In this document: piece by piece, positions 42,152-51,485 of the stretch
Layout: every line of letters begins with the position of its first letter
Numbering within the stretch: position 1 is the first letter of the stretch
NCBI GenBank assembly: GCA_047833645.1
Contig: CP181259.1
Location: 2,108,001-2,172,000, forward strand
Direction: 5' to 3'
Length of the DNA: 64,000 nucleotides
Source of the DNA: Pseudolactococcus sp041800635
GTDB lineage: Bacteria > Bacillota > Bacilli > Lactobacillales > Streptococcaceae
Program-made: the position numbers and the translations under genes
The notes under the pieces: generated by a model
What the model saw: the letters and a program-made list of their open reading frames with translations, nothing else
What the model was told of the DNA's origin: nothing
The model's database searches: none

Positions 42152-42816
42152 ATTTAAAAGAGATTAGAATTGCCATTGACGGCCCAGCTTCCAGTGGTAA
42201 ATCAACGGTGGCTAAGATTATTGCCAAAGATTTTGATATTATCTATCTAGATACCGGTGCCATGTACCGAGCGGCGACTTATGTGGCCCTCTCTAACGAT
42301 TTGGATGATGATTTCGCGCAAATCATTGCCATCTTAAAGGAAAATCCGATTTCATTCGGGACCTCATCGGAAGGTCAGCTGGTTTATGTCGGTGAAGTGG
42401 ATGTGACCCATGCCATCCGCCAAAATGATGTGACCAATGCCGTGTCCAAAATCTCAGCCATTCCTGAGATTCGTGCCTATCTCGTCGACGCACAGCGTGA
42501 GATTGCAAGCCATGGCGGTATCGTCATGGATGGCCGCGATATCGGAACAGTCGTCTTGCCCGATGCCGAACTTAAAATCTTTTTGGTCGCCTCCGTCGAA
42601 GAACGTGCAGAACGCCGTTATAAGGAGAATTTGGCGAAAGGGATCGAGACGGATTACGCGCAATTGAAGTTTGAGATTGCTGAGCGAGATCGGAAAGATT
42701 CCACACGGGAGGTCAGTCCCCTCAAACAAGCCGAAGATGCCATTTTGATCGATACGACTGGCATGGGGATCGCGGCTGTGGTTTCTAAAATTGAAAGTTT
42801 TGTTAAAAAATTCTGA
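42148..42816 (+). CDS. cmk: Cytidylate kinase
   Basis: Phosphorylates CMP and dCMP with ATP. 222 residues. P-loop GPASSGKSTVAK (residues 11-22), TGAMYRAATY with the substrate Arg, DGRDIGTVVLPDA, and the lid RRYKENLAKG. Full length. Coupled to the LysM protein gene by a 4-bp overlap. Confidence 0.96.
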   Translation: MNLKEIRIAIDGPASSGKSTVAKIIAKDFDIIYLDTGAMYRAATYVALSNDLDDDFAQIIAILKENPISFGTSSEGQLVYVGEVDVTHAIRQNDVTNAVSKISAIPEIRAYLVDAQREIASHGGIVMDGRDIGTVVLPDAELKIFLVASVEERAERRYKENLAKGIETDYAQLKFEIAERDRKDSTREVSPLKQAEDAILIDTTGMGIAAVVSKIESFVKKF

Positions 42817-42852
42817 TTGGTTTCAGTTTTTTTTTACATTTAGTCAGGATTT

Positions 42853-42861
42853 TGATAAAAT
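42853..42861 (+). promoter_or_regulatory. LCP promoter, leaderless start
   Basis: TGA-TAAAAT (hexamer 42856-42861), six bases before the ATG at 42868. The AAGGGA between them is too close to be a Shine-Dalgarno site. Confidence 0.62.
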
Positions 42862-42867
42862 AAGGGA

Positions 42868-44154
42868 ATGGACCAACGAATAAAATTAAGAATTGAATAT
42901 TTACGGGCTAATCTCAAGTATCTTAACGATGTCGAGTTAGCAGAATACAATCGATTGACTGGTCATCATTTGACGCACCAGCACCAGCAACGCCCACAAC
43001 AAACACAGCAGCAGGCGCAAGTGCCCTATCAAACCCAACAGTCTTATCAAGCAGATCAGGCTTATCAGCGGGGACCTGCCTATGATGCTCAAGGCAGTAC
43101 GTCTGGTTATAACAAACATCATCAGTCGCGGCCAGTGAAAAAACCTAAAAATAAGAAAAAACGTAAAAAAGTGAGTTTCTGGAAAAAATTGCGCCGCTTT
43201 CTTTTGCTCGTTCTCGTTTTGATGATTGGTTTCTTCATCTATGGGTATCAACGTGGTAAAAGTCGGGCACCAGAAGGCTTACAAACTGAGAAGTTTTCCG
43301 GTCAAAAAACGGCATCTGGTGCAACCAATATCTTAATTTTGGGAACTGACCAGCGAGATTTCCAGACGACTGGTGATGCGCGGAGTGACTCGATCATGGT
43401 CATGCAGATCAATGCTAAGGATAATAAAGTCAAGCTGGTAAGCTTTATGCGGGATACCTTGGTCTATCAGCCAGGTGTTAGCCAATATGGCGCTGATACC
43501 AAAATCAACGTGGCTTATAACATTGGGGAGCAAGATCATCATCAAGGGGCTGAGTATATGCGTGAGGTTTTGAAGAAAAACTTTGACATTGATATTCAGT
43601 ATTATGCCTTAGTCAATTTCAATAGTTTTGCGACGGTCATCGATTCCCTCTACCCCATGGGTGTTAAGATTGATGCCAAGTTTTCAACCATTGATGGGCA
43701 AGCAGTTAAGGCAGTTGAAGTTCCGGATGATTTGAACTGGACACCAGAGCATCAAGATCCGATTCAAACGATTAAAGTCGGGACACAGCGGATGGATGGG
43801 CGTACATTGCTGAATTATGCGCGTTTCCGTAAAGACGATGAGGGCGACTTTGGTCGAACCAAGCGTCAGCAGCAAGTCATGCAGGCGATTATGTCGGGCG
43901 TTAAGAGTCCGATGACCCTTTTCACAGGCAGTTCAGCACTTGGCACGATCAAAGGCGTAACTTCGACTAATGTCAGTGATTTCTTTATGCTGACGCATGC
44001 GCCTGGCTTGGCTTTAGATGCAGCTAAAGGAATTGAAAGTTATACAGTGCCTGAAAATGGCGACTGGGTTGAAGCCTTAGACCAATACGGTGGTTCTGGG
44101 TTACTGATTGACTTTGATAAATACCAAGCTAAGTTGAAAAATTTGTTAGGATAA
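42868..44154 (+). CDS. LytR-CpsA-Psr protein with Gln-rich N-terminus
   Basis: A 428-residue LCP transferase. The cytosolic N-terminus (1-105) is unusual, Gln/Tyr-rich and then strongly basic (KKPKNKKKRKK). A helix at about 110-127 is followed by an extracellular LCP domain with NILILGTDQRD, DARSDSIMVMQ, SFMRDTLV, NYARFRKDDEGDFGRTKRQQQ and its conserved Arg and Asp residues. Predicted to attach wall polymers to peptidoglycan. Promoter implies a leaderless mRNA. Confidence 0.93.
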   Translation: MDQRIKLRIEYLRANLKYLNDVELAEYNRLTGHHLTHQHQQRPQQTQQQAQVPYQTQQSYQADQAYQRGPAYDAQGSTSGYNKHHQSRPVKKPKNKKKRKKVSFWKKLRRFLLLVLVLMIGFFIYGYQRGKSRAPEGLQTEKFSGQKTASGATNILILGTDQRDFQTTGDARSDSIMVMQINAKDNKVKLVSFMRDTLVYQPGVSQYGADTKINVAYNIGEQDHHQGAEYMREVLKKNFDIDIQYYALVNFNSFATVIDSLYPMGVKIDAKFSTIDGQAVKAVEVPDDLNWTPEHQDPIQTIKVGTQRMDGRTLLNYARFRKDDEGDFGRTKRQQQVMQAIMSGVKSPMTLFTGSSALGTIKGVTSTNVSDFFMLTHAPGLALDAAKGIESYTVPENGDWVEALDQYGGSGLLIDFDKYQAKLKNLLG

Positions 44155-44172
44155 GACGTAGCCAATATTACA

Positions 44173-44203
44173 AAAAAAGTCTAGCTAATCGCTAGGCTTT
44201 TTT
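44173..44203 (+). terminator. LCP gene terminator
   Basis: AAAAAAAGTCTAGC and GCTAGGCTTTTTT arms. Confidence 0.85.
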
Positions 44204-44230
44204 GATAGCAGTAAAAATGGATAGGCAAAG

Positions 44231-44263
44231 AAAAAGCCTGCCAAGTCAATGGCAAGCTTTTTT
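44231..44263 (-). terminator. malEFG terminator
   Basis: Minus strand AAGCTTGCC...GGCAGGC then TTTTT. The wobble pair favours the minus strand. Confidence 0.85.
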
Positions 44264-44268
44264 GAAGA

Positions 44269-45129
44269 TTAACCTTTATCAGCCCCAGCAGTAATCCCAT
44301 TGACATAGAATTTTTGCATGAAGATGAAGAGTAGGGTAATCGGAATGGCGATGATCACACAACCTGCGATAAATTGAGTAAAGTAGGTTGTTGCAGAGCC
44401 TTTTGAGTTAAAGACCATGGTATAAAGACCATAGGCAATGGTAAATGATTTTGAATCATTGTTACCTAAGATAATACCTGAGAAGATAAAGTCTGTCCAA
44501 GGCGCAATGAAAGCCATCAGCGCTGTATAGACGATAATCGGTTTTGAAAGTGGCAAGGTAATATTGGTAAAGACTTGCCATTTGTTAGCACCATCTATTT
44601 TAGCAGCTTCATCGATTGACGGCGGAATCGTATCAAAGAAGCCTTTAGCGATGTAGAAACCAAGTCCTGCGCCACCTGCATAGACCATGACCAAACCACC
44701 GATACTCAGCATATTGAAAGACTTCAAGATGTAGTACAAGGCAATCATTGACATGAAGCCAGGGAACATACCGAGTACCAAGGCAATTTGTAAGAAAGGT
44801 TTACGGAAGGCAAATTTCAAACGTGAGAGCACGTAACTCATCATGATGATGATGAGGGTAGAAATCACAGTTGATAGAACAGAAACGATCAAGGTGTTCA
44901 CCAACCAGTTGACAAATGGGAAGACGCCATTTTTATTTTGGAGTAAAGTCACATAGTTGTCGATTGTAAAACTATCTGGAATGATCGTGTCAACGAAACC
45001 TGTTGAGTTTTTAGTAAAGGACACGAGGACAATCCAGACAATCGGGAAGAGCCAGATGATGGCTAGGAAAATAAGTAAAGCGTAGCGTCCGACTAATGAT
45101 AAGAGACGTTGATGTGCATAAGATTTCAT
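44269..45129 (-). CDS. malG: Maltodextrin ABC transporter permease MalG
   Basis: A 286-residue inner-membrane subunit with six helices and the EAA loop (SIDEAAKIDGANKWQVFTNITLPLSKPI, about residues 170-197) that docks the ATPase. With MalF and MalE it imports maltose and maltodextrins. 4 bp after malF. No ATPase gene is adjacent, so a shared MsmK-type subunit is expected. Confidence 0.95.
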   Translation of the reverse strand: MKSYAHQRLLSLVGRYALLIFLAIIWLFPIVWIVLVSFTKNSTGFVDTIIPDSFTIDNYVTLLQNKNGVFPFVNWLVNTLIVSVLSTVISTLIIIMMSYVLSRLKFAFRKPFLQIALVLGMFPGFMSMIALYYILKSFNMLSIGGLVMVYAGGAGLGFYIAKGFFDTIPPSIDEAAKIDGANKWQVFTNITLPLSKPIIVYTALMAFIAPWTDFIFSGIILGNNDSKSFTIAYGLYTMVFNSKGSATTYFTQFIAGCVIIAIPITLLFIFMQKFYVNGITAGADKG

Positions 45130-45132
45130 GAT

Positions 45133-46509
45133 TTACCCCTCCTTAAATGCATTAGTACGGCGATAAGCAACAAGTGAAATGCTGGCATTAACGATAAAGA
45201 TTAAGATACCGAGCGCAGCAGCGACGTTGTATTGTTGCGTCTGACCAAAGACGAGTTTATAGAGCCAAGTGACCAGCAAGTCCGTCTCACCGGCTGAATT
45301 GTAGTTGGCATTCATCGGCCAGCCACCCGTCAAAAGGTAGATGACGTTGAAGTTGTTGATATTCCCGATAAACTGTTGAATCAAAGCGGGTGTCATCACA
45401 AACAAAATCTGTGGGAAAGTAATTGATTTGAAGATTCTAAAGCTATTGGCACCATCAATTCTTGCTGCCTCAATTTGGTCTTGTGGTAAATTTTGGATAA
45501 TCGCAGTTGAGGTTAACATGGATACAGGAATCCCAATCCACATATTGACAACAATAACGGTAGCACGTGAGACCCAAGCATTTGAGTCGGTTGTGATAAA
45601 TTTGATTGGTTCAGTGATGATATGCCAATCCATGAGCAGGTTATTGAGCGCACCTTGCGTATTTAGGAACTGTGCCATCAAAAGCAAGGTCACAAATTGT
45701 GGGACTGCAAAGACAATCACAAAAATTGTTCGCCACATCCCTTTGCCTTTAATCCCTTTAGATTCGATCAGCATCGCAAGTAACACACCACCGAGGAAGG
45801 TTGTTAAAGTTGCAAGGACGGCCCAGATGAGTGTCCAAATCAGGACTGGGAAGAAAGTACCAGCCAAATTACCAGAGAGAATTTTACCAAATGATTCAAA
45901 ACCAGTCCAAGAAAAGGCAATGGCGTGGTCTTTATTATAATTAGTAAAGGCCATGGTAATCATATAAAGCGTTGGTAAAATCGTGAAGAGAAAGACGCCC
46001 AAGAGTGGCACAGCCATCAAGGTTTTGTGCAAGTTGCTATCCAAAAGTGACGCTAATTCTTCTTTGTTAGTTGGCACGTGCTGGCCAGTCTGTTTCAGAT
46101 AAACTAAGTGTTTGTTTGACTTGTAATTTTGAGTGACAAGTATAATGAAAGCAGCGATGATGAGTATCGCAAGGACGCCCCAAAGTAGGATGATGACAGA
46201 GTTATCTGGCTGAATCGTGATAGGGATACCATCTTTATCAAGACCAGTTGTCATTTTCTTATTTGGACCAAGCGTTGTCATGAGGGACAAGGCACTGATC
46301 CCACTAAAGACGAGCCAACCGAGAAAGGCAACTTCTAATAACAAGAACATGGCGCCTTTGGCAAATTGTTTGTGTTTGAGCTGATTCAGACCCATGATGA
46401 AAAAGGTCAGTTTTTCTGCACTGCCGGCGTTCCAAACATCGCGAATGGATAGATGACGCTCAGCTTCCGAAATGATGGATTCTGGGTTAATTTTTCTTTT
46501 TTTAGCCAT
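45133..46509 (-). CDS. malF: Maltodextrin ABC transporter permease MalF
   Basis: A 458-residue permease from MAKKRKINPESI. It carries the long N-terminal part with extra helices typical of lactococcal MalF and a C-terminal EAA loop (DQIEAARIDGANSFRIFKSITFPQI). Start at 46509 is backed by AGGAAG; a longer frame from 46566 has no ribosome site. Middle gene of malEFG. Confidence 0.94.
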   Translation of the reverse strand: MAKKRKINPESIISEAERHLSIRDVWNAGSAEKLTFFIMGLNQLKHKQFAKGAMFLLLEVAFLGWLVFSGISALSLMTTLGPNKKMTTGLDKDGIPITIQPDNSVIILLWGVLAILIIAAFIILVTQNYKSNKHLVYLKQTGQHVPTNKEELASLLDSNLHKTLMAVPLLGVFLFTILPTLYMITMAFTNYNKDHAIAFSWTGFESFGKILSGNLAGTFFPVLIWTLIWAVLATLTTFLGGVLLAMLIESKGIKGKGMWRTIFVIVFAVPQFVTLLLMAQFLNTQGALNNLLMDWHIITEPIKFITTDSNAWVSRATVIVVNMWIGIPVSMLTSTAIIQNLPQDQIEAARIDGANSFRIFKSITFPQILFVMTPALIQQFIGNINNFNVIYLLTGGWPMNANYNSAGETDLLVTWLYKLVFGQTQQYNVAAALGILIFIVNASISLVAYRRTNAFKEG

Positions 46510-46674
46510 AATGTTTCTTCCTAATTTTGAGTTAGTGAAATGAATTGAATAAGACCGAGCCCGCATGGCGGGCTAATATAGGTTAGCACGAGCCATGATG
46601 ACTAGGCTAACCTAAAGTATAAAAAGTTAGTTTAAGCTAACTCTTTATGATTGTTTTATCACGGATCGATTTGA

Positions 46675-47898
46675 TTATTTATTAATATCTTTAGCGAATG
46701 CTGCTAATTGTGTTTGGTAGTCAGATTCTTTGATTTGACCAGTATAGGCACCGTTGATAAGTGGTGTTGCTTTGTCCCAGAAGATAGACATTTGTGCTAA
46801 TTTAGGCATCAAAGTTGAGTGACCAACTTGTGCCATTGTGATGACTGTTTTAGTCAGGTCTGACGCTTGCACATCTGGATTTTCTTGCGCTTTAACGTTT
46901 GTTGGTACGAGTCCTTGATCTTTAAAGAGAACAAGTTGTGCTGCTTCAGAAGTGAGGTAAGCAGCTAGTTTTTGTGCACCAGCTTGGTTAGGTGCTTTAG
47001 AGTTGACAGCGATTGATTTAATACCGAGGAAGGCTTGCATTTGTTTTTCTTCACCACCGATATTAATTGTTGGATAAGGTGCTACTGCCATGTTATCACC
47101 AAGGATTTCTTTAACAGAAGTTGATGACCAAGGGCCATCAATGATTGCAGAGACTTTACCAGATTTCAATTGGTTAAGTGTATTGTCTGTATTCATCACG
47201 CCTTTGTTAGATTTTTGAGCAGCAAACCATTTCATAGCGTTGACACCCTTGTCTGAATCAACAGACATATCACCAAGTGTTTCACCATTTTCACCAAAAA
47301 GTGTTGTTCCTGCAGAGAAGAAGATGGGGTAAACGTTATATGGCACAGCAAAGTTTGTACCGAGGACGCCTTTAGATGTCAAGGTATCCCAAGATTTCAC
47401 GTCGTCAGCTGTGAGTTTTGATTTATCATAGTAGATGAATTGTGATTGTTCTTCATAAGGCAGAGCGTAAACTTTACCTTTATAATTCACAGCGTTGAAA
47501 GCCAGTTCGCTGTTTTCTGTTTTAGAGACATCTGAATATTTAGGTGCGATTTCATTGATATAACCTTTTTCTGCCATATCACCAAGTTGGTCATGTGGCA
47601 CTTGGAAGACATCAGCATATTTTGCTGGGTCTTTAGCAATGTCAGTTTTAGCATTTGAAGCACCTGAGTTGTTCGCTTTAACCTCGACTTTGATATCTTT
47701 ATTTTCTTTTTCAAAGTCAGCCACGATTTGATCATAAGCTTTCTTTTGTTCAGTATCAACATAAAGACGGATCGTTTTGCCATCAGTTTTAGATGACGAG
47801 CCACCATCAGATGATTTAGACGAGCCACACGCAGCAAGTGTGATAGCTGCAGTACCAAGGATTGCTGTTGAGAGCAAAGCTTTTTTCCAAGTTTTCAT
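46675..47898 (-). CDS. malE: Maltodextrin-binding lipoprotein MalE
   Basis: Solute-binding lipoprotein, 407 residues. Signal peptide ends at lipobox L-A-A-C (Cys24). Ser/Gly-rich linker, then a mature domain with IRLYVDTEQKKAYDQIVADFEKEN, ADVFQVPHDQL and PYNVYPIFFSAG. Captures maltose and maltodextrins for MalFG. Its promoter holds a TGCAA-type operator inside the -35/-10 spacer and a cre-like site downstream. Confidence 0.95.
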   Translation of the reverse strand: MKTWKKALLSTAILGTAAITLAACGSSKSSDGGSSSKTDGKTIRLYVDTEQKKAYDQIVADFEKENKDIKVEVKANNSGASNAKTDIAKDPAKYADVFQVPHDQLGDMAEKGYINEIAPKYSDVSKTENSELAFNAVNYKGKVYALPYEEQSQFIYYDKSKLTADDVKSWDTLTSKGVLGTNFAVPYNVYPIFFSAGTTLFGENGETLGDMSVDSDKGVNAMKWFAAQKSNKGVMNTDNTLNQLKSGKVSAIIDGPWSSTSVKEILGDNMAVAPYPTINIGGEEKQMQAFLGIKSIAVNSKAPNQAGAQKLAAYLTSEAAQLVLFKDQGLVPTNVKAQENPDVQASDLTKTVITMAQVGHSTLMPKLAQMSIFWDKATPLINGAYTGQIKESDYQTQLAAFAKDINK

Positions 47899-47921
47899 AA
47901 GTTAATCCTCCATCGCTTTTT

Positions 47922-47935
47922 TGAAAGCGTTTTTA
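47922..47935. promoter_or_regulatory. cre-like site, malE leader
   Basis: TGAAAGCGTTTTTA lies between the malE promoter and ATG, where a bound CcpA could block elongation. One mismatch to the consensus at the C of the last CA. Confidence 0.45.
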
Positions 47936-47947
47936 TTTTACATCTCT

Positions 47948-47976
47948 ATTATGCAACCGTTTGTCTAAAAAGTCAA
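47948..47976 (-). promoter_or_regulatory. malEFG promoter with internal operator
   Basis: Minus strand TTGACT (47971-47976), 17-bp spacer, CATAAT (47948-47953). The operator-like GACAAACGGTTGCA (47952-47965) fills the spacer. Confidence 0.7.
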
Positions 47977-48121
47977 GCATTATTTTTATTTTTTTGAAAA
48001 GTCTTCCTTTTTTCTCTCTTTATCCAGTAATAGCGCCTATCTGATAAGGTTGTCACATTTTTTAATATCGTGGGATGATAGAGTTTGACTCCTATATAAA
48101 TAAAATATTGACCATTCTATG

Positions 48122-48158
48122 TGCAAACGGTTGCAATTTAACTTTATTATGTTAAACT
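48122..48158 (+). promoter_or_regulatory. Neopullulanase operon promoter with operator
   Basis: Operator TGCAAACGGTTGCA (48122-48135) overlaps the -35 TTGCAA (48131-48136). 16-bp spacer, then TGT-TAAACT (48153-48158). Confidence 0.68.
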
Positions 48159-48222
48159 ATTTTTGAAAGCAATTACATTTCTAAAAATTGACAGAATACC
48201 TGTCTATATAGAGGAGATCATA

Positions 48223-49998
48223 ATGATGAACTTATCAGCAATTTACCACAGACCCGAATCTGAGTATGCCTATCTCTACACGGCAAGTGAAATGCGAGTC
48301 CGTATTCGTACCGCTTTAAATGATATCGCCAAAATTGTCGTCGTATATGGCGATCCCTATGACTTTTCAAATGGGGTATGGCAAAAAGAAGCCGATATTG
48401 AAATGATGCGAGGACTTGCAACAGAGACCCATCAATACTGGGAAGCCAAGCTACAGGCGCCCCATAATCGACTGAATTACGGTTTTAATATCACAGGACT
48501 TGATGGAGAGGAACTCTTCTTTGGCGATCAAGGCTTTGAACCATTAATTGATGAAACGGCTGGCAGTGATGGTCTCATGGGCTCTAATGCTTACTTCAAA
48601 ATGCCCTATTTCCAAGAAATTGATCGCTTCAAAGCACCTGAATGGGTCAAGGAAACCATCTGGTATCAAATATTTCCTGAGCGTTTTGCTAATGGCGACC
48701 CGTCTAATGATAATGAAGGCACACTGCCATGGGATCCAGAAGCGCATCCAACACGGGAGGCTTTTTATGGCGGTGATTTACGTGGGGTAATTGACCATCT
48801 CGATCATCTGGTAGATTTGGGCATCAATGGTATCTATTTCACCCCGATTTTCGAAGCACCTACCAATCATAAGTACGACACTAGAAATTACTTAGAAATA
48901 GATCCGCATTTTGGCACCAAAGCTGATTTTAAAGAACTGGTCGATAAAGCCCATGCGCGTGGCATTAAAGTCATGTTAGATGCAGTCTTTAACCACATAG
49001 GGGATGAAAGCCCAGAATGGTTGGATGTACTGGAAAATGGTGAAAATTCTAAATATGCGGATTGGTTCCACATTCATTCTTGGCCAATCACAACGACACC
49101 AAAAAGCGAGTATGACGATAATTCTAACTATGAAACCTTTGCCTTCACGCGCCACATGCCGAAACTCAACACGGCCAACCCTGAAGTTCAAGATTACCTA
49201 TTAGATATCAGTACCTATTGGATTCGTGAATTTGGCATTGATGCTTGGCGAATTGATGTGGCCAATGAAGTTGACCACCATTTCTGGAAAAGATTTTACA
49301 AAGCAGTCACTGCCATTGATCCAGATTTTTATATTCTAGGTGAGATTTGGACTAGTGCCCAGTCATGGCTTAATGGCGATGAATTTAATGGCGTGATGAA
49401 CTATGCCTTTACGGGTTCAATTATCGATTATTTCGCCAATAGAAAAATTTCAGCAGACAAACTTGTCAGCAATCTCAATGCCCAGCTCATGCTCAATCGT
49501 GATCAAACCAATCAAATGATGTATAATTTATTGGATTCTCACGATGCTCCGCGTGTGCTCGGTCTTGCTAATGGTGATAAAGACATTGTCAAACAAATGT
49601 ATGCCTTTATGTTCCTGCAACAAGGGACACCGGATATTTACTATGGTAGTGAATATGCCATGACTGGCGGTAATGACCCCGATAACCGTAAGCCCATGGA
49701 ATGGCGTCCTGAAAAGCAGGATCACGATATGTATGCTTTCATGAAGGCCTTGATCCAACTTCGCAAGGATCAGTTGGCGGTTCTTGTTGATGGTGATTTA
49801 GCTTGGCAGGTTGAGGGTGATGTCGTAAGCTTGACGCGTTGTCTATCTGGCAAGCGTTTGACCGCTGTTTTTAATGCGAGTGAAGTTGCCTATGAGATGC
49901 TAACTGTCGGTAGCCAAGTGATTTTTGCTAATCATTTTAATGACGGCAACTTAGAACCTAAAGGATTTGTTGTTATTTTAGAAAGCGAGGCCATTTAA
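48223..49998 (+). CDS. Neopullulanase / cyclomaltodextrinase (GH13_20)
   Basis: A 591-residue intracellular glycoside hydrolase with an N-terminal carbohydrate-binding domain (N-domain, 1-120) typical of subfamily 20, then the TIM barrel. Catalytic residues in WRIDVANEVDHHFW (nucleophile Asp), ILGEIWTSAQSW (acid Glu) and LLDSHDAPR (third Asp). Hydrolyses alpha-1,4 links of maltodextrins, cyclodextrins and pullulan. No signal peptide, so it acts on imported sugars. Start 48223 selected because GAGGAG lies upstream; 48226 is an alternative. Confidence 0.88.
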   Translation: MMNLSAIYHRPESEYAYLYTASEMRVRIRTALNDIAKIVVVYGDPYDFSNGVWQKEADIEMMRGLATETHQYWEAKLQAPHNRLNYGFNITGLDGEELFFGDQGFEPLIDETAGSDGLMGSNAYFKMPYFQEIDRFKAPEWVKETIWYQIFPERFANGDPSNDNEGTLPWDPEAHPTREAFYGGDLRGVIDHLDHLVDLGINGIYFTPIFEAPTNHKYDTRNYLEIDPHFGTKADFKELVDKAHARGIKVMLDAVFNHIGDESPEWLDVLENGENSKYADWFHIHSWPITTTPKSEYDDNSNYETFAFTRHMPKLNTANPEVQDYLLDISTYWIREFGIDAWRIDVANEVDHHFWKRFYKAVTAIDPDFYILGEIWTSAQSWLNGDEFNGVMNYAFTGSIIDYFANRKISADKLVSNLNAQLMLNRDQTNQMMYNLLDSHDAPRVLGLANGDKDIVKQMYAFMFLQQGTPDIYYGSEYAMTGGNDPDNRKPMEWRPEKQDHDMYAFMKALIQLRKDQLAVLVDGDLAWQVEGDVVSLTRCLSGKRLTAVFNASEVAYEMLTVGSQVIFANHFNDGNLEPKGFVVILESEAI

Positions 49999-51266
49999 TG
50001 GCAGTAGATACACCTAAAACACTTCGAGGGCAAGTCATTTATTCGATTTTCCCACGTAATTTCAGCGAGGCTGGCACTTTTGCGGCGATTGAGCCTGAGC
50101 TTGACCGCATCAAGGCCTTAGGGACAGACATCATCTGGCTCATGCCCATTCACCCGATTGGCGCCGTCAACCGTAAGGGTTCTCTCGGCTCACCCTATGC
50201 CATTCAAGACTATCGTGAAATCAATCCAGAGTATGGCACAAAAGCCGATTTTATCCACTTAACTGAAGCGATTCATGCTAGAGGCATGAAAGTCATCATT
50301 GATGTCGTCTATAACCATACCTCGCCAGATTCTTGGCTCATCCAGCATCATCCTGAATGGTTCTATCGCAAACCTAACGGAGATTTTGGTAATAAGACTG
50401 GTGATTGGACGGATGTCAAAGACTTGGATTATAGTCTGAACCATGACCTCTGGGATTATCAGATTGAAACGCTTCAAATGTGGGCAGAATTTGTGGATGG
50501 TTTCCGTTGTGATGTCGCATCTCTTGTGCCGCTGAATTTCTGGTTAGAGGCCCGTCAAGGTGTCGCTAAAGTACGTCCTGATGCTATCTGGTTATCCGAA
50601 TCAGTCGAAGAAAGTTTCGTCAGCTATAACAGAAGTCAAGGTCAAACGGCGCTTTCAGAATCTGAGATCTTCCAAGCCTTTGACATGGCTTATGACTATG
50701 ATGTCTTTGAGGTTTTTAACGGTGTCTTGACAGGCAAACGTAGCTTGGCAGAGTATGCTGAGGCTCTGGCACGTCAAACCGTCATTTATCCGGATAATTA
50801 TATCAAGATGCGCTACCTGGAAAACCATGATAATTTCCGTGCCGCAGCCCTGATTCCTGACCCTGAAAAACTCACTACTTGGACAGCCTTCATGTACTTT
50901 CAACAAGGCACAACACAACTTTATGCCGGCCAAGAAGTGCATGCCAAACACATCCCAAGTCTTTTTGATGCGGACAAGGTGGAGTGGCAAACTGGCCTTG
51001 ATCAGAGTGACTATCTGGCAAGGTTAGCAGAGATTACCTCAGCAGAAATTTTTAAGACTGGCTATTATACGATTGAAGCGGATGGTCAAGCTTTGATTGG
51101 CAAATATGTTCTAGGCGCTGAAGAAATCGTGGGTCTTTTCCCAGTTCAAGGCATTGGCATAGCACATCTCAATGGCAAGTATGAGGATCTTTTGACCGGT
51201 GATATCGTTCAAAGTAATAATGGTAAGGTCGCCTTTCATCAGGCTATGATTTTGAAAGAAGTTTAG
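49998..51266 (+). CDS. Alpha-amylase-type GH13 enzyme (intracellular)
   Basis: A 422-residue GH13 enzyme, short for the family. Regions are DVVYNHTSPDS, GFRCDVASLVP (nucleophile Asp), WLSESVEESF (Glu) and YLENHDN (Asp). No signal peptide and no N-domain; likely trims maltodextrins. ATG 49998 overlaps the preceding stop by one base. Matches the position of amyL in lactococcal maltose clusters, although substrate range is inference. Confidence 0.85.
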   Translation: MAVDTPKTLRGQVIYSIFPRNFSEAGTFAAIEPELDRIKALGTDIIWLMPIHPIGAVNRKGSLGSPYAIQDYREINPEYGTKADFIHLTEAIHARGMKVIIDVVYNHTSPDSWLIQHHPEWFYRKPNGDFGNKTGDWTDVKDLDYSLNHDLWDYQIETLQMWAEFVDGFRCDVASLVPLNFWLEARQGVAKVRPDAIWLSESVEESFVSYNRSQGQTALSESEIFQAFDMAYDYDVFEVFNGVLTGKRSLAEYAEALARQTVIYPDNYIKMRYLENHDNFRAAALIPDPEKLTTWTAFMYFQQGTTQLYAGQEVHAKHIPSLFDADKVEWQTGLDQSDYLARLAEITSAEIFKTGYYTIEADGQALIGKYVLGAEEIVGLFPVQGIGIAHLNGKYEDLLTGDIVQSNNGKVAFHQAMILKEV

Positions 51267-51278
51267 TCAAACGTTTGA
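51267..51278. promoter_or_regulatory. LacI-type palindrome after the amylase gene
   Basis: Perfect palindrome TCAAACGTTTGA beginning in the stop codon region. Possible MalR or CcpA site; no promoter lies right next to it, so function is unclear. Confidence 0.4.
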
Positions 51279-51290
51279 AAATAAAAATTG

Positions 51291-51321
51291 AACATAGATA
51301 CTGTTGCGTATCTGTGTTTTT
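51291..51321 (+). terminator. Terminator after amylase gene
   Basis: AACATAGATAC, 6-base loop, GTATCTGTGTT and T-run. Confidence 0.82.
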
Positions 51322-51397
51322 AGTATTTTTGAATCTAAAACTGTCAATTGAGTCACTTGACCATAATTTTATATATGGTATAAATATATCAGAAATA

Positions 51398-51434
51398 TGG
51401 AAACGTTTACATATCAAAAGACTTGTGTTAAACT
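51398..51434 (+). promoter_or_regulatory. dexB promoter with cre
   Basis: cre TGGAAACGTTTACA (51398-51411) contains the -35 TTTACA (51406-51411); 17-bp spacer; TGT-TAAACT (51429-51434). Overlap predicts CcpA repression. Confidence 0.72.
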
Positions 51435-51485
51435 GTACTCGTATCCTAAAAAAACATTACAAACGCCTGAGGAGGGTAGAAAATC

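Larger units (their letters stand above)
47899..48222. promoter_or_regulatory. Divergent control region of the maltose island
   Basis: 324 bp between malE and the neopullulanase gene. Contents: a cre-like site near malE (47922-47935), the malE promoter with operator (47948-47976), the opposing promoter with operator (48122-48158), and an AT-rich middle (47980-48115) in which I see no further element. No gene fits here. Confidence 0.7.
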
